A stretch of DNA of 64,000 nt from the NCBI GenBank assembly GCA_026671195.1, contig JAPOHD010000020.1:124001-188000 (forward strand), written 5' to 3'. This document shows, piece by piece, positions 34,677-41,971 of this stretch. The position numbers and the translations under genes were made by a program. Each line of letters opens with the position of its first letter. Position 1 is the first letter of the stretch. This stretch comes from Draconibacterium aestuarii (GTDB lineage: Bacteria; Bacteroidota; Bacteroidia; Bacteroidales; Prolixibacteraceae). The notes under the pieces are model-generated. The model was not told where the DNA came from. It made no database searches and saw only the letters and a program-made list of their open reading frames with translations.

Positions 34677-34799
34677 GCAGTGTAATTTATGGGTTAAGAA
34701 TACAGGTATTACGAGATTGGAAGGTTTTGGTTTCGGTGGCGGGGGGAGTAGGAGTTTTTGGATAGCGAGGGAGGAACGACCGAAGTTATCTCCTCTCCG

Positions 34800-34846
34800 G
34801 CGCAAGTCTCCCGACAGAGTCTGATTTTTATAATCAGGCACACGAT
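34800..34846. repeat. Short repeat 'cgcaagtctcccgacagagt', copy 1
   Basis: cgcaagtctcccgacagagt then ctgatttttataatcaggca. Copies with the same order occur at 41301-41350 and 41777-41830, next to 193-bp repeats. The stem pairs agtct with agact-type bases and ctgat with atcag. Confidence 0.6.
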
Positions 34847-34944
34847 GGAATCACGCACCCGCCGAACGTTTTAATTCTTCGGGTTTGCCTAACAATACAC
34901 AACCCTGTTTCGTATATAATTCATCAACCAAAAATTTAATAGCC

Positions 34945-35376
34945 ATGTTAGAATCAGCAGAATTAAAGCATCAGAAAGAACAGGAACGCCGCAATAAAAA
35001 ACTGATTGAGCGTTACTGGAACGGGAAATGGAACGAACGGCGAATGGAAATTCTGGACGAACTACAATCGCCCGATGTGGTTTACCACGGAACATCGATG
35101 ACGATGAACGGACTGGAAGAATATAAGCAGGGATATGCAAACTACCTGTCGGAATCGCAGAATTCATCGATAGAAGTACTGGATTTAATGGCTGAAAACG
35201 ATAAGGTAATGAGCCGATGCCGGTTAAAATATGTTCCGAAAGAAGCCGGGGACAAGGAAGTTGTAGTGGATGCATTTACTGTTTTCAAAGTGGAGCACGG
35301 AAAAATTGTAGAGGAATGGGAGATTTTTGACGAGTTGGGTATGATGAAACAAATGGGTGCAGAGCTCCCGACATAG
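34945..35376 (+). CDS. SnoaL-like polyketide cyclase/ester cyclase family protein
   Basis: 143 residues from the ATG at 34945; a TTG at 34885 would add 20 residues with no support. Landmarks: KKLIERYWNGKWNERRMEIL, LQSPDVVYHGTSMTMNGLEE, a sheet with SRCRLKYVP and the ending VDAFTVFKVEHGKIVEEWEI, a classic SnoaL-like last strand (GKIVEEWEIFD). Cytoplasmic, dimeric small alpha+beta barrel. Members are often annotated ester cyclase without known substrate. Confidence 0.85.
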   Translation: MLESAELKHQKEQERRNKKLIERYWNGKWNERRMEILDELQSPDVVYHGTSMTMNGLEEYKQGYANYLSESQNSSIEVLDLMAENDKVMSRCRLKYVPKEAGDKEVVVDAFTVFKVEHGKIVEEWEIFDELGMMKQMGAELPT

Positions 35377-35419
35377 AAAATGTTCTGTTACGGAATAGAA
35401 GCCAGCCGGTGCTGACGGG

Positions 35420-35486
35420 GTGGGGAAATAGATTGCTTCACCTCCTGCGTCGGTTCGCAATTGCGAGGGAGCCGGCGACTGAAGCA
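35420..35486. repeat. REP-like palindromic module
   Basis: gggaaatagattgcttcacc ... tcgcaattgcgagggagccg, ending ggcgactgaagcaaac. The same module occurs near 16482, 41350 and 39960. It belongs to the widespread 'attgcgag...gaagcaat' palindrome class. Confidence 0.55.
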
Positions 35487-35508
35487 AACTTCTTTTAATT
35501 GTTGCCTT

Positions 35509-36075
35509 TTATTTTACGTATCTCAAACCGAAATAATGCCAGATTAAAGAATCACCTGTTTTACTCATTATTTCAAATTTGAACGAAACCTTATCATAAA
35601 GTTTGGGATCAGAATAATCGTCAATGCAAAAATAATTGCCTGTAAACTCATTCCACTTATTGTTACATTCTGATTCCAGGTACGTGTCTGTTTCCAAAAT
35701 ATTGAAGTATGCATAATTACCGTAAGAGTTAGATTCATATTCCCCATTTAATTGAATTTCAATTTCAGTAGGGAATGGTGCATCGACAAGATTAATTTTA
35801 ATCCGGTATTTCTTGTTGTTTAAACGTGTAATTTCGGCGTTATAACGGTCATATTCATCACCAGGAATAGGAACTGTTCCGTGATATGTGAGATCACAAG
35901 GTACCGGATCATAGAAATTTGGTTCCAGCGTTCCATGAAACTCCATCATATCAACAGAGCCATTATAGTCTGCTGCAGGAATCAGAGAATGATCAAAAAT
36001 TTTCTCGTCACTTTTTTCACACGACACCAAAAGAATACAGATTATCAATGATATGGTGATTCTGTAAAGCTTCAT
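35509..36075 (-). CDS. Lipoprotein of unknown function
   Basis: 188 residues from the start at 36075, where MKLYRITISLIICILLVSC gives a lipobox with C19; ten more residues would fit in frame but spoil the signal. The body is strand-rich: DYNGSVDMMEFHGTLEPNFY, CDLTYHGTVPI, RLNNKKYRIKINLVDAPF, KVSFKFEIMSKTGDSLIWHY. This is like small lipocalin-type or DUF-type Bacteroidota lipoproteins that end in a short beta barrel, but no family is recognised with confidence. Confidence 0.75.
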   Translation of the reverse strand: MKLYRITISLIICILLVSCEKSDEKIFDHSLIPAADYNGSVDMMEFHGTLEPNFYDPVPCDLTYHGTVPIPGDEYDRYNAEITRLNNKKYRIKINLVDAPFPTEIEIQLNGEYESNSYGNYAYFNILETDTYLESECNNKWNEFTGNYFCIDDYSDPKLYDKVSFKFEIMSKTGDSLIWHYFGLRYVK

Positions 36076-36224
36076 TGATTTTTTTATTTTTATACGATTC
36101 CTCATTTAAATAGTTTAAATCAGGGTATAAGCTGCATGTATCCTGTTTGGGAATCACGGGCTATGCCTTTCAAGCGAATTCCCAGTCTGATACCTTGTAA
36201 TAATGCATTCATCGGCTTATACTG

Positions 36225-36276
36225 GCAGCGGACAATAACGTTTTCTGCCGGGATGAGATTCTCACCTGTCCGCTGC
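36225..36276. repeat. Hairpin repeat, gcagcggaca type, copy 3
   Basis: Perfect arms gcagcggaca and tgtccgctgc, with loop ataacgttttctgccgggat. It is followed at 36297 by TGTCATTGgcagggag and a REP tail to 36332, without the 193-bp unit, so this is an empty version of the arrangement seen at 31946, 32320 and 40061. Nothing else is seen in 36076-36376. Confidence 0.8.
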
Positions 36277-36376
36277 GGTACAGCCACAAACATGTATGTC
36301 ATTGGCAGGGAGTGAAAGGACTGAAGCAATCTGCTTTGTGTAAAAACCGCATAGTACCTTTGTTTTCCATCCATTT

Positions 36377-36865
36377 TTAGTTGCCTCTTGCTACCTTGTA
36401 TATCCATTTTCCTGAGAAAACAAATACCACAAACATGCCTAAAAAGAGTATTGCCTCGCCCAACACATAAATGGAGAGTGAGTAGCCAAAGAGTTTTACA
36501 AACGGTTTTGAATTCGTGATGCTGTATTGGCTGATTATTGCTGTTCGATCGTGGGTTTCGTAAACCAGAATAGTATCGCCGGACGATAATTCTTCGAATT
36601 CGCCGCGGCTGATTCTGTAACGGTAGTGTTGTCGGGTGCCGCTTATCTGTCCTTCCAGCAGCAACAGTGGAAATTTTTTTCGTTCTCCCACGTTTTCCAG
36701 TCGGTTTATGCGTAACTGCGAGGGTTGCAACAAATCTATCTTATTGTAAGTAATGGAATCCTGTAGCGAATTAAAGCTGAAAAGGTAAATCATTATCCCA
36801 AGTGAAAAAACCCAAAACCCTACAACGTGGTATATTTCGTTAAATTTTTCCAGGTTGAATTTCAT
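36377..36865 (-). CDS. DUF3592-like two-helix membrane protein
   Basis: 162 residues. Helix 1 is at ~14-32 (VVGFWVFSLGIMIYLFSF) and helix 2 at ~128-152 (LSIYVLGEAILFLGMFVVFVF). The extracytoplasmic segment between them is strand-rich, with LLLEGQISGTRQHYRYRISR and SSGDTILVYETHDRTAI. The layout matches DUF3592-type proteins. Function unknown. Its stop is followed by a repeat module. Confidence 0.7.
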   Translation of the reverse strand: MKFNLEKFNEIYHVVGFWVFSLGIMIYLFSFNSLQDSITYNKIDLLQPSQLRINRLENVGERKKFPLLLLEGQISGTRQHYRYRISRGEFEELSSGDTILVYETHDRTAIISQYSITNSKPFVKLFGYSLSIYVLGEAILFLGMFVVFVFSGKWIYKVARGN

Positions 36866-36946
36866 GTAAAAGGTAGTTTAAAAACAGGGGAGAAAGTAAT
36901 AAAATCTGGTACGATTATTTCCCCCGCCGGTATGATTGTAACACGA

Positions 36947-37150
36947 TCAGAGTTTTCCCCACCAGCGGCCGGCTTTGCGGAAAAGTTTTTTGGTGGTCTC
37001 CTCCAGTTTTTTGTCGGCGTTGCGGTAGGCTTTGCTTTGGTGAATCTTTTCGGCAGTTTCGTCGATCTTTGCCTCTGCTTTGTCAATCCAGTTTCCGTCC
37101 TTTTCTTTTGCGGGTTCGCTTTGGGGTGTATTCCTTTTTTCTTCTTCCAT
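36947..37150 (-). CDS. Small highly charged helical protein
   Basis: 67 residues, basic at the C-terminus. WIDKAEAKIDETAEKIHQSK followed by AYRNADKKLEETTKKLFRKA and the end GRWWGKL match a short conserved Bacteroidota protein pattern (W-D-x-A-E-x-x-I-x-E-T-A-x-K-x-H). It is probably an amphipathic, stress- or membrane-associated helix. The overlapping longer frame 36862-37179 has proline- and lysine-rich nonsense-like sequence and is rejected. Confidence 0.75.
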   Translation of the reverse strand: MEEEKRNTPQSEPAKEKDGNWIDKAEAKIDETAEKIHQSKAYRNADKKLEETTKKLFRKAGRWWGKL

Positions 37151-37327
37151 GGTTTATAATTTCTCCATTGTTTTGTCAAATGTATAAAACTAAAGTTATG
37201 CGGCCTTGCTCCTGCACGATTTTATAGGGTGGTAAATATGCCTGCCAAGTTTAAAGGAGTATGATGGAATCGCACACCAACGGGGCTGTTCTTATTGGCT
37301 AAAATTTCAGGTGAAAGGGTGAGGGAC

Positions 37328-37975
37328 TTAGTTTCCCATCAGGTCTTCGCGCACCATATTTGTCCAGATCCCCAATTCGGTTTCGGGTAATGGTATTTTT
37401 GCTGCGTCAATACTTTTTAGCAACCATACCATGTTGCGGGCCAGGTTACGTATGGTTTGTTGGCCTTCTGCATCGGCATTTATTTCGTCGGGCATTAGTC
37501 CAAATCCTATATTCCAATAGGTTGAGCCAACGATATGAATTTGTGCATAGGAGAAAAAATCGTTCATGGTATGAAAAGCAGGTAAAGCCCCTGCACGGCG
37601 CACAGCAACCAGCGCTGCACCAACTTTATGTTTTAGCAAGCCACCGTTTACCGAGCAAACAAAACCCGCGCGGTCGATAAAATTTTTCATTTGCCCCGAC
37701 ACCTGTGCAAAATACACGGGCGATGCCAGTATAATGCCGTCGGCTTCTTCCATTCGGGCAATATAATCATTCAGCTTGTCTTTTGTTTGTGCGCATTTTT
37801 TGTCCTGGTTGTGCATGCATTTGTAACACGACAAACAACTATTAACCGGTTTAAGACCAATATTTATTTCTTCGGTTTCGATACCCGATGGGTTTAATAC
37901 ATTGAAAAACGCCTGGATTAAACTGTGTGTATTTCCCTCTTTTATGGGACTGCCATTAAACGCTATTACTTTCAT
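37328..37975 (-). CDS. Flavodoxin-like NAD(P)H-dependent oxidoreductase
   Basis: 215 residues. The N-terminus MKVIAFNGSPIKEGNTHSLI is the FMN phosphate-binding loop (GSPxxxGNT) of the NADPH-dependent FMN reductase/iron-sulfur flavoprotein group. A CLSCYKCMHNQDKKC cluster near 47-61 is typical and may bind an iron-sulfur cluster or stay redox-active. ASPVYFAQVSGQMKNFIDR is the second FMN loop. Cytoplasmic, probably dimeric. The electron acceptor is unknown. Confidence 0.9.
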   Translation of the reverse strand: MKVIAFNGSPIKEGNTHSLIQAFFNVLNPSGIETEEINIGLKPVNSCLSCYKCMHNQDKKCAQTKDKLNDYIARMEEADGIILASPVYFAQVSGQMKNFIDRAGFVCSVNGGLLKHKVGAALVAVRRAGALPAFHTMNDFFSYAQIHIVGSTYWNIGFGLMPDEINADAEGQQTIRNLARNMVWLLKSIDAAKIPLPETELGIWTNMVREDLMGN

Positions 37976-38146
37976 GATTTTTGATTTTTTGTAGTAAGTG
38001 GTTTACGGTTTCGCAAAGAAAAAGGATACAACCGGGAACACGAAACAATCGCGCACCTGCCGGGGAGGAATACCGGTTGGCAAGTGTTAGCGATTGCACA
38101 TGGCAACAATATTTTGTACCTTTTAATAAACCAAAAAATTACTGAC

Positions 38147-38599
38147 ATGAAAAAAATGCTCGCTTTCATTTTCATGTTAACCTTTTCCATAAGTTCTTAT
38201 TCGCAAACAAATCAAAACGAGGTAACCGGTAACGCCACAGAAGGAGAAAATATGTACACGATCAGGCGTAATGCGGTTTGTTCTGAAGATTTATTGTTGT
38301 ATAGCTACGAGCGCCTGCTTCCGGTAAGCGAAAAAACGGCGGTGGCCTTAAAAGCGGGATTTATGATCTGGGATCCTGTTTTGCCCCTTGCTGAGGCAGC
38401 TCTGGTAACCGGTGGCCCTAAAAATTTCTTTGAGATGGGGGTGGGCGGTATAGTCGACATCTTTGACGATGGAGGTTTTTTAACCTTCCGGACCGGATAC
38501 CGCTACCAGGCACCCAAAGGATTCCTGTTCAAAGTATCGGCCATTTATTCGCCCGATAATTTTTTACTCCCGCTGGTAGGGGTTGGTTATTCATTTTAG
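38147..38599 (+). CDS. Small secreted beta-rich protein
   Basis: 150 residues from ATG 38147, which opens a signal peptide (MKKMLAFIFMLTFSISSYSQ); an upstream in-frame start at 38084 would mask it. The mature part has alternating strands (AVALKAGFMIWDPVLPLAEA, FFEMGVGGIVDIFDDGGFLT, FRTGYRYQAPKGFLFKVSAI) and ends with aromatic GYSF, as small outer-membrane barrels do. It is likely a compact outer-membrane or surface protein, function unknown. Confidence 0.75.
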   Translation: MKKMLAFIFMLTFSISSYSQTNQNEVTGNATEGENMYTIRRNAVCSEDLLLYSYERLLPVSEKTAVALKAGFMIWDPVLPLAEAALVTGGPKNFFEMGVGGIVDIFDDGGFLTFRTGYRYQAPKGFLFKVSAIYSPDNFLLPLVGVGYSF

Positions 38600-38622
38600 C
38601 CGGGCTGGTAACACCATGCAGT

Positions 38623-39438
38623 TTACCAGTCGTCGTAAAAATCCGGCGAATCCATCTCGCTGAGTTCGTTGTAATGTAAATGCAAAAGCGCTGTCATGGC
38701 CGACGAAAGTACCAGTTTTTGCGGTGGCTCAAGTTGTTTATCGATCCATACCAACCCTTTGTTTAAACCCAGTACACCGCCGCCATAATATTGCAGGGCC
38801 GACAAAGCACGGTCGTTTTCCACCAGTTCATAACCCCTTGCCGGTATCTTTCGGGAGTCGGTTCCGTTTTTATCTGAACTTGCAGAAAGGATCAGGATTT
38901 TACGTTCGCCATTGGTAAGAAAGGCTCTGCCTGTGTTCTCCGAGCGGCTGCCTGTTTCGCGATTCATAAACAACAACCAGAGATTGGCTGTGTCTTTGTT
39001 CAGGAAAATAGTAGCCGAAAAGTTGTGTTTGTTTAGCAACAGTTCATCTTCGCCGGTGTAAAAAAAGGCAATCAGTTTCTGTTCCCTTGTTTCTCTTATT
39101 TCCTGGTCGACGAAAGCATGTATCGTGGCCCGGTTATCTGCGTTATCGGCCATAACAAAGGAGAAGTTTGATTTGGCTTTTACCTCTTGTCTGGTATCGA
39201 GCAGGTTTGACCTTTCGGATGTTTTTGTTCTTCCTGCCCTGCCTTCAACAACGGCATATTCTCCAAACTGATATTTAGCCATTTTACCCATTACCTGGGT
39301 GCCCAGTTTAATTTTCAATGCCTCGGAATTGGCTTCCAAAGAAGGATCGATTACGATGTTTTTTTGCTTTTGTGCAACCGCGCAAAGTGTAATCAATGCC
39401 AGGCCGGTTAAAAGCAGCAGTTTTAGTAGTGTTTTCAT
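38623..39438 (-). CDS. Secreted protein of unknown function
   Basis: 271 residues with a signal peptide (MKTLLKLLLLTGLALITLCA, cleaved near VAQ). Features: KLGTQVMGKMAKYQFGEYAV, a hydrophilic stretch, FSFVMADNADNRATIHAFVD, EDELLLNKHNFSATIFLNKD, WLLFMNRETG and an acidic end MDSPDFYDDW. It looks like one compact beta-rich domain. No family is recognised. It converges on the small barrel-like protein at 38147 with only 23 bases between. Confidence 0.75.
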   Translation of the reverse strand: MKTLLKLLLLTGLALITLCAVAQKQKNIVIDPSLEANSEALKIKLGTQVMGKMAKYQFGEYAVVEGRAGRTKTSERSNLLDTRQEVKAKSNFSFVMADNADNRATIHAFVDQEIRETREQKLIAFFYTGEDELLLNKHNFSATIFLNKDTANLWLLFMNRETGSRSENTGRAFLTNGERKILILSASSDKNGTDSRKIPARGYELVENDRALSALQYYGGGVLGLNKGLVWIDKQLEPPQKLVLSSAMTALLHLHYNELSEMDSPDFYDDW

Positions 39439-39520
39439 TTTGAAATCATTTGTGGTGAATACGAAATCATGCGCACGTTTTGCTGTCTGACTTTTGTACG
39501 AAAGTTTTGCTGCTATGTTT

Positions 39521-39690
39521 AACCCGAAATATGCATCAGAAAATTTATTACGCCTTGAAATTGCTTCAAAACAAGACGTTTCACTGAGTTTCTTCCACTC
39601 ACCAGAGCGGTGCTATACCTTGTTTCAGAAAGTTCTTGTTTTATTACACTTTCAATGCTCATTACAAAGTTCTAACGCATAATTCGGGTT
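39521..39690. mobile_element. 170-bp IS remnant or MITE with 20-base inverted ends
   Basis: Left end aacccgaaatatgcatcaga (39521-39540) and the reverse complement of the right end (39671-39690), aacccgaattatgcgttaga, agree at 17 of 20 positions. The inside has no transposase. The ends recall those of Bacteroidota insertion sequences, but I cannot name the family. No target duplication is obvious. Confidence 0.55.
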
Positions 39691-39775
39691 TGACGGATAT
39701 GGTTGGCGCACTGACGAAGCAATCCCCTCCCCGACAGAAACTGGTTCCTATTAACAGGCGGTGGGAAGGTACGCA

Positions 39776-39950
39776 ATGCAATCGCGCACCGCCGGGAGAC
39801 CGGGGGAAATGTACCCCCCGTTTCGACCTTACTCCGTATAATGGAGCTGGCGGACTCAACTGTCCCCCTACCGGTAGGGAGACGGCTGGAGTCAGTGGCT
39901 TCGAAGAAGACCTGTCGGAAGCCGGGAGGTTAGTAAATTTTAATAAACTG
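39776..39950 (+). repeat. Palindrome-rich repeat, 'accggt' family, copy 2
   Basis: Matches 18336-18496 with scattered changes: tgcaatcgcgcaccgccggg, aaatgtaccccccgtttcga, ccccctaccggtagggagac, gacctgtcggaagccgggag. Here it is followed by a REP module (ttgcttcgctgcgctcgcaa, about 40017-40036). Confidence 0.75.
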
Positions 39951-40060
39951 TAATTGGTTAGGGAGCCGGCGACCGAAGCAATCCTTCTTTCGGTTGTGGC
40001 TTGTTGTGTATAAAGTTTGCTTCGCTGCGCTCGCAATGACAATTTTGTGGTAATATCATG

Positions 40061-40112
40061 GCAGCGGACAATGGAGTTTGCTGCCGGGATGGGATTTTTG
40101 CTTGTCCGCTGC
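40061..40112. repeat. Hairpin repeat, gcagcggaca type, copy 4
   Basis: Arms gcagcggaca and tgtccgctgc, followed by agtatacgcacacacatgta and then 193-bp copy G, the same order as at 32320. Confidence 0.8.
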
Positions 40113-40132
40113 AGTATACGCACACACATGTA

Positions 40133-40356
40133 TGTCATTGCGAGATCTTACCCAAAAATATTTGGGCATAATGAGGCAATGACAGAACTCTGAAGCTGTC
40201 ATTTCGAACCTGAGAAACGAAGGTGAGAAATCTGTTTGAGTTTAAGATTTCTCCTCATTCTTCGTCGAAATGACATTTAATGGCAATCTCTGTCCTTTAT
40301 TCATATTGAATACTTTAATAAAATCTGTCATTGGCAGGAGGTACGACGAAGCAATC
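40133..40356 (+). repeat. 193-bp repeat, copy G, with 3' REP tail
   Basis: Unit 40133-40325 between TGTCATTG boxes, tail gcaggaggtacgacgaagca to 40356. After it come gcaggcaggcaggg and the predicted small RNA on the other strand. Confidence 0.9.
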
Positions 40357-40420
40357 CCTTATCTGGCAGGCAGGCAGGGAACTAGTCGCCCCAGAGACCG
40401 GAGGATTGGTTTTATCTTTC

Positions 40421-40492
40421 AAAAAAAAACTCCTACCAAATAAATGATAAGAGTTCAGCTTTCAGGGACAGGTGGAAGCCAAGCCCTAAAAG
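40421..40492 (-). ncRNA. Predicted ~70-nt small RNA
   Basis: A full transcription unit without a gene. The promoter lies at 40498-40528 (listed separately). The minus-strand terminator is aactcttatc, an eight-base loop, ggtaggagtt (ten pairs including two G-U), then a run of nine T at 40429-40421. The transcript should start near 40492 and reads gggcttggcttccacctgtc, then cctgaaagctgaactc. A 20-codon frame starts at 40495, but its ATG falls at or before the predicted 5' end, so a peptide is unlikely. No match to a known RNA family is recognised. Confidence 0.5.
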
Positions 40493-40497
40493 CATTG

Positions 40498-40528
40498 CAA
40501 AAGTAGCTTATTAATCGGGCAAACCAAA
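40498..40528 (-). promoter_or_regulatory. Consensus Bacteroidota promoter for the small RNA
   Basis: Minus strand: TTTG (40528-40525), a 19-base spacer, then TACTTTTG (40505-40498). This fits TTTG-N19-TAnnTTTG, the housekeeping promoter consensus of Bacteroidota, at every fixed base. It is the best promoter match I found in the window. Confidence 0.65.
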
Positions 40529-40742
40529 AAAGCGGATTCATTTTCCAGGTAATCGTACTAACCCTGTGGTTTTAGTGCATAATGGTTTGATTTTAGTGAT
40601 TCGGAATTTAACACTCGAAAAGAATCTGGCTGATACTGCCAAATAAGATGTACTTTCGCGGCTCGGTTTTAGGAAAACAAGAATAATGCCCGATGAGGCA
40701 TGTGTTTACAAAGACCAATTGAAGCAAAAAAAGAGTAGACAG

Positions 40743-41189
40743 ATGAAACGGATTAATGAGTATAAAAAGTTATTTAATGTTGAACAAGACACAGATCTTA
40801 AGAAACTTAAATCAACTTATCGGAATTTAGTAAAAGAATGGCATCCTGATAAATTTCTGGAAGGAGACGACCGCGCTGCGGAAGCCGAAATTAAAAGCCG
40901 CCAAATTATCGACGGCTATCATTTTCTGGTAAGCATCGCACCCGAAACAAAAACAAGGAACATGGAGAAGTATACTGCCTCCACCCAATCGGGAATTGCC
41001 GACTACAGGCATAAAGGACAATTGCTGGAGATCACTTTTTTTGACGGGACAAGCTATGAATATTTTGGTGTGCCCAAAAGCGTATTTACAAAATTGAACC
41101 ATTCGGATAAACCACTACGTTTTGCCAAAAGGAACATTTTAAATTCGTACCTCTATCGCCAGTCCGCAAAAGAACTTCAGGAGGCTTAA
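40743..41189 (+). CDS. J-domain and KTSC-domain protein
   Basis: 148 residues from the ATG at 40743. Residues ~1-65 form a short DnaJ-like domain: MKRINEYKKLFNV, LKKLKSTYRNLVKEWHPDKF with H34-P35-D36. Residues ~77-135 match the KTSC domain: SGIADYRHKGQLLEITFFDG, YEYFGVPKSVFTKL. J domains stimulate Hsp70 ATPase; KTSC domains are found next to nucleic-acid enzymes and are poorly understood. The combination suggests a specialised Hsp70 co-chaperone. The glycine-rich and zinc regions of full DnaJ are absent. Divergent from the predicted small RNA 215 bases upstream. Confidence 0.85.
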   Translation: MKRINEYKKLFNVEQDTDLKKLKSTYRNLVKEWHPDKFLEGDDRAAEAEIKSRQIIDGYHFLVSIAPETKTRNMEKYTASTQSGIADYRHKGQLLEITFFDGTSYEYFGVPKSVFTKLNHSDKPLRFAKRNILNSYLYRQSAKELQEA

Positions 41190-41300
41190 CCTCTTTGTAC
41201 TTTAAATAACGCAAGGTATTTTTCATTTTATCCGGGTTGTAAAAAAGCAATGGTAGGGCGACTACCCCTGTGGTGTGTGTGTGTTTTCGTACTCCTCCCT

Positions 41301-41350
41301 CGCGTAAGTCTCCCGACAGAGTCTGGTTTCTATAAACAGGTGTAGGAGGT
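41301..41350. repeat. Short repeat 'cgcaagtctcccgacagagt', copy 2
   Basis: cgcgtaagtctcccgacaga, then gtctggtttctataaacagg; same order as at 34800 and 41777. It is followed by a REP module (agattgcttcacc ... ttcgcaatgaca) that leads into 193-bp copy H. Confidence 0.6.
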
Positions 41351-41395
41351 GGGAAAATAGATTGCTTCACCTTCCGTCTGCTGACTGACTGGTTC

Positions 41396-41770
41396 GCAAT
41401 GACAGAACTCTGAAGCTGTCATTTCGATTCGTCGGCTGACGAAGAGAAATCTGTTTGAGTTTAAGATTTCTCCTCATTCTTCGTTGAAATGACATTTAAT
41501 GGCAATCTCTGTACTTTTTTCATATTGAACACTTTAATGAAATCTGTCATTGCGAGATCTTACCCAAAAATATTTGGACATAATGAGGCAATGACAGAAC
41601 TCTGAAGCTGTCATTTCGAACCTGAGAAACGAAGGTGAGAAATCTGTTTGAGTTTAAGATTTCTCCTCATTCTTCGTCGAAATGACATTTAATGGCAACC
41701 TCTGTACTTTATTCATATTAAATACTTTAATAAAATCTGTCATTGGCAGGGAGGAACGACCAAAGCAATC
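41396..41770 (+). repeat. Tandem of two 193-bp repeats (5'-truncated H and complete I)
   Basis: Copy H (41396-41544) lacks the first ~45 bases and starts gcaatgacagaactctgaag. It joins copy I (unit 41545-41737) through one shared TGTCATTG, then the usual tail to 41770. H has the gattcgtcggctgacgaag variant resembling copy A; I resembles B and D. Confidence 0.88.
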
Positions 41771-41776
41771 CACTCT

Positions 41777-41830
41777 GGCGCAAGTCTTCAGACAGAGTCT
41801 GATTTCAATAAACAGGTGCACGAGGTGGGA
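41777..41830. repeat. Short repeat 'cgcaagtctcccgacagagt', copy 3
   Basis: ggcgcaagtcttcagacaga, then gtctgatttcaataaacagg and tgcacgaggtggga; closest to 34800-34846. Confidence 0.6.
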
Positions 41831-41924
41831 AAAGCGAATACGACACAGGAGACCGGAGGATTCTTTTTCCGGTTTGATTCAAAGCATTGACAACAAGGCA
41901 AAATCCTACTTATTCTATTTTGAG

Positions 41925-41932
41925 TATATTTG
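41925..41932 (+). promoter_or_regulatory. Possible -7 promoter box of the DEAD-box helicase
   Basis: TATATTTG fits TAnnTTTG and lies 40 bases before the ATG at 41972. No clear TTTG is seen at the expected -33 position, so this is tentative. Confidence 0.4.
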
Positions 41933-41971
41933 CCACACAAAATTTTCTTCACTTAATCGGGAACAAAAAAC

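Noticed and set aside
36862-37179. 105-residue minus frame overlapping the small charged protein at 36947
   Set aside because: Composition (Lys-Pro-rich) is not protein-like, and the overlapping 67-residue frame matches a known conserved pattern.
39494-39682. 62-residue plus frame
   Set aside because: Lies inside the inverted-repeat element at 39521-39690 and lacks protein-like features.
40433-40495. 20-codon frame within the small RNA unit
   Set aside because: Its ATG lies three bases from the -7 box, at or before the expected transcript start, and its end lies in the terminator stem.
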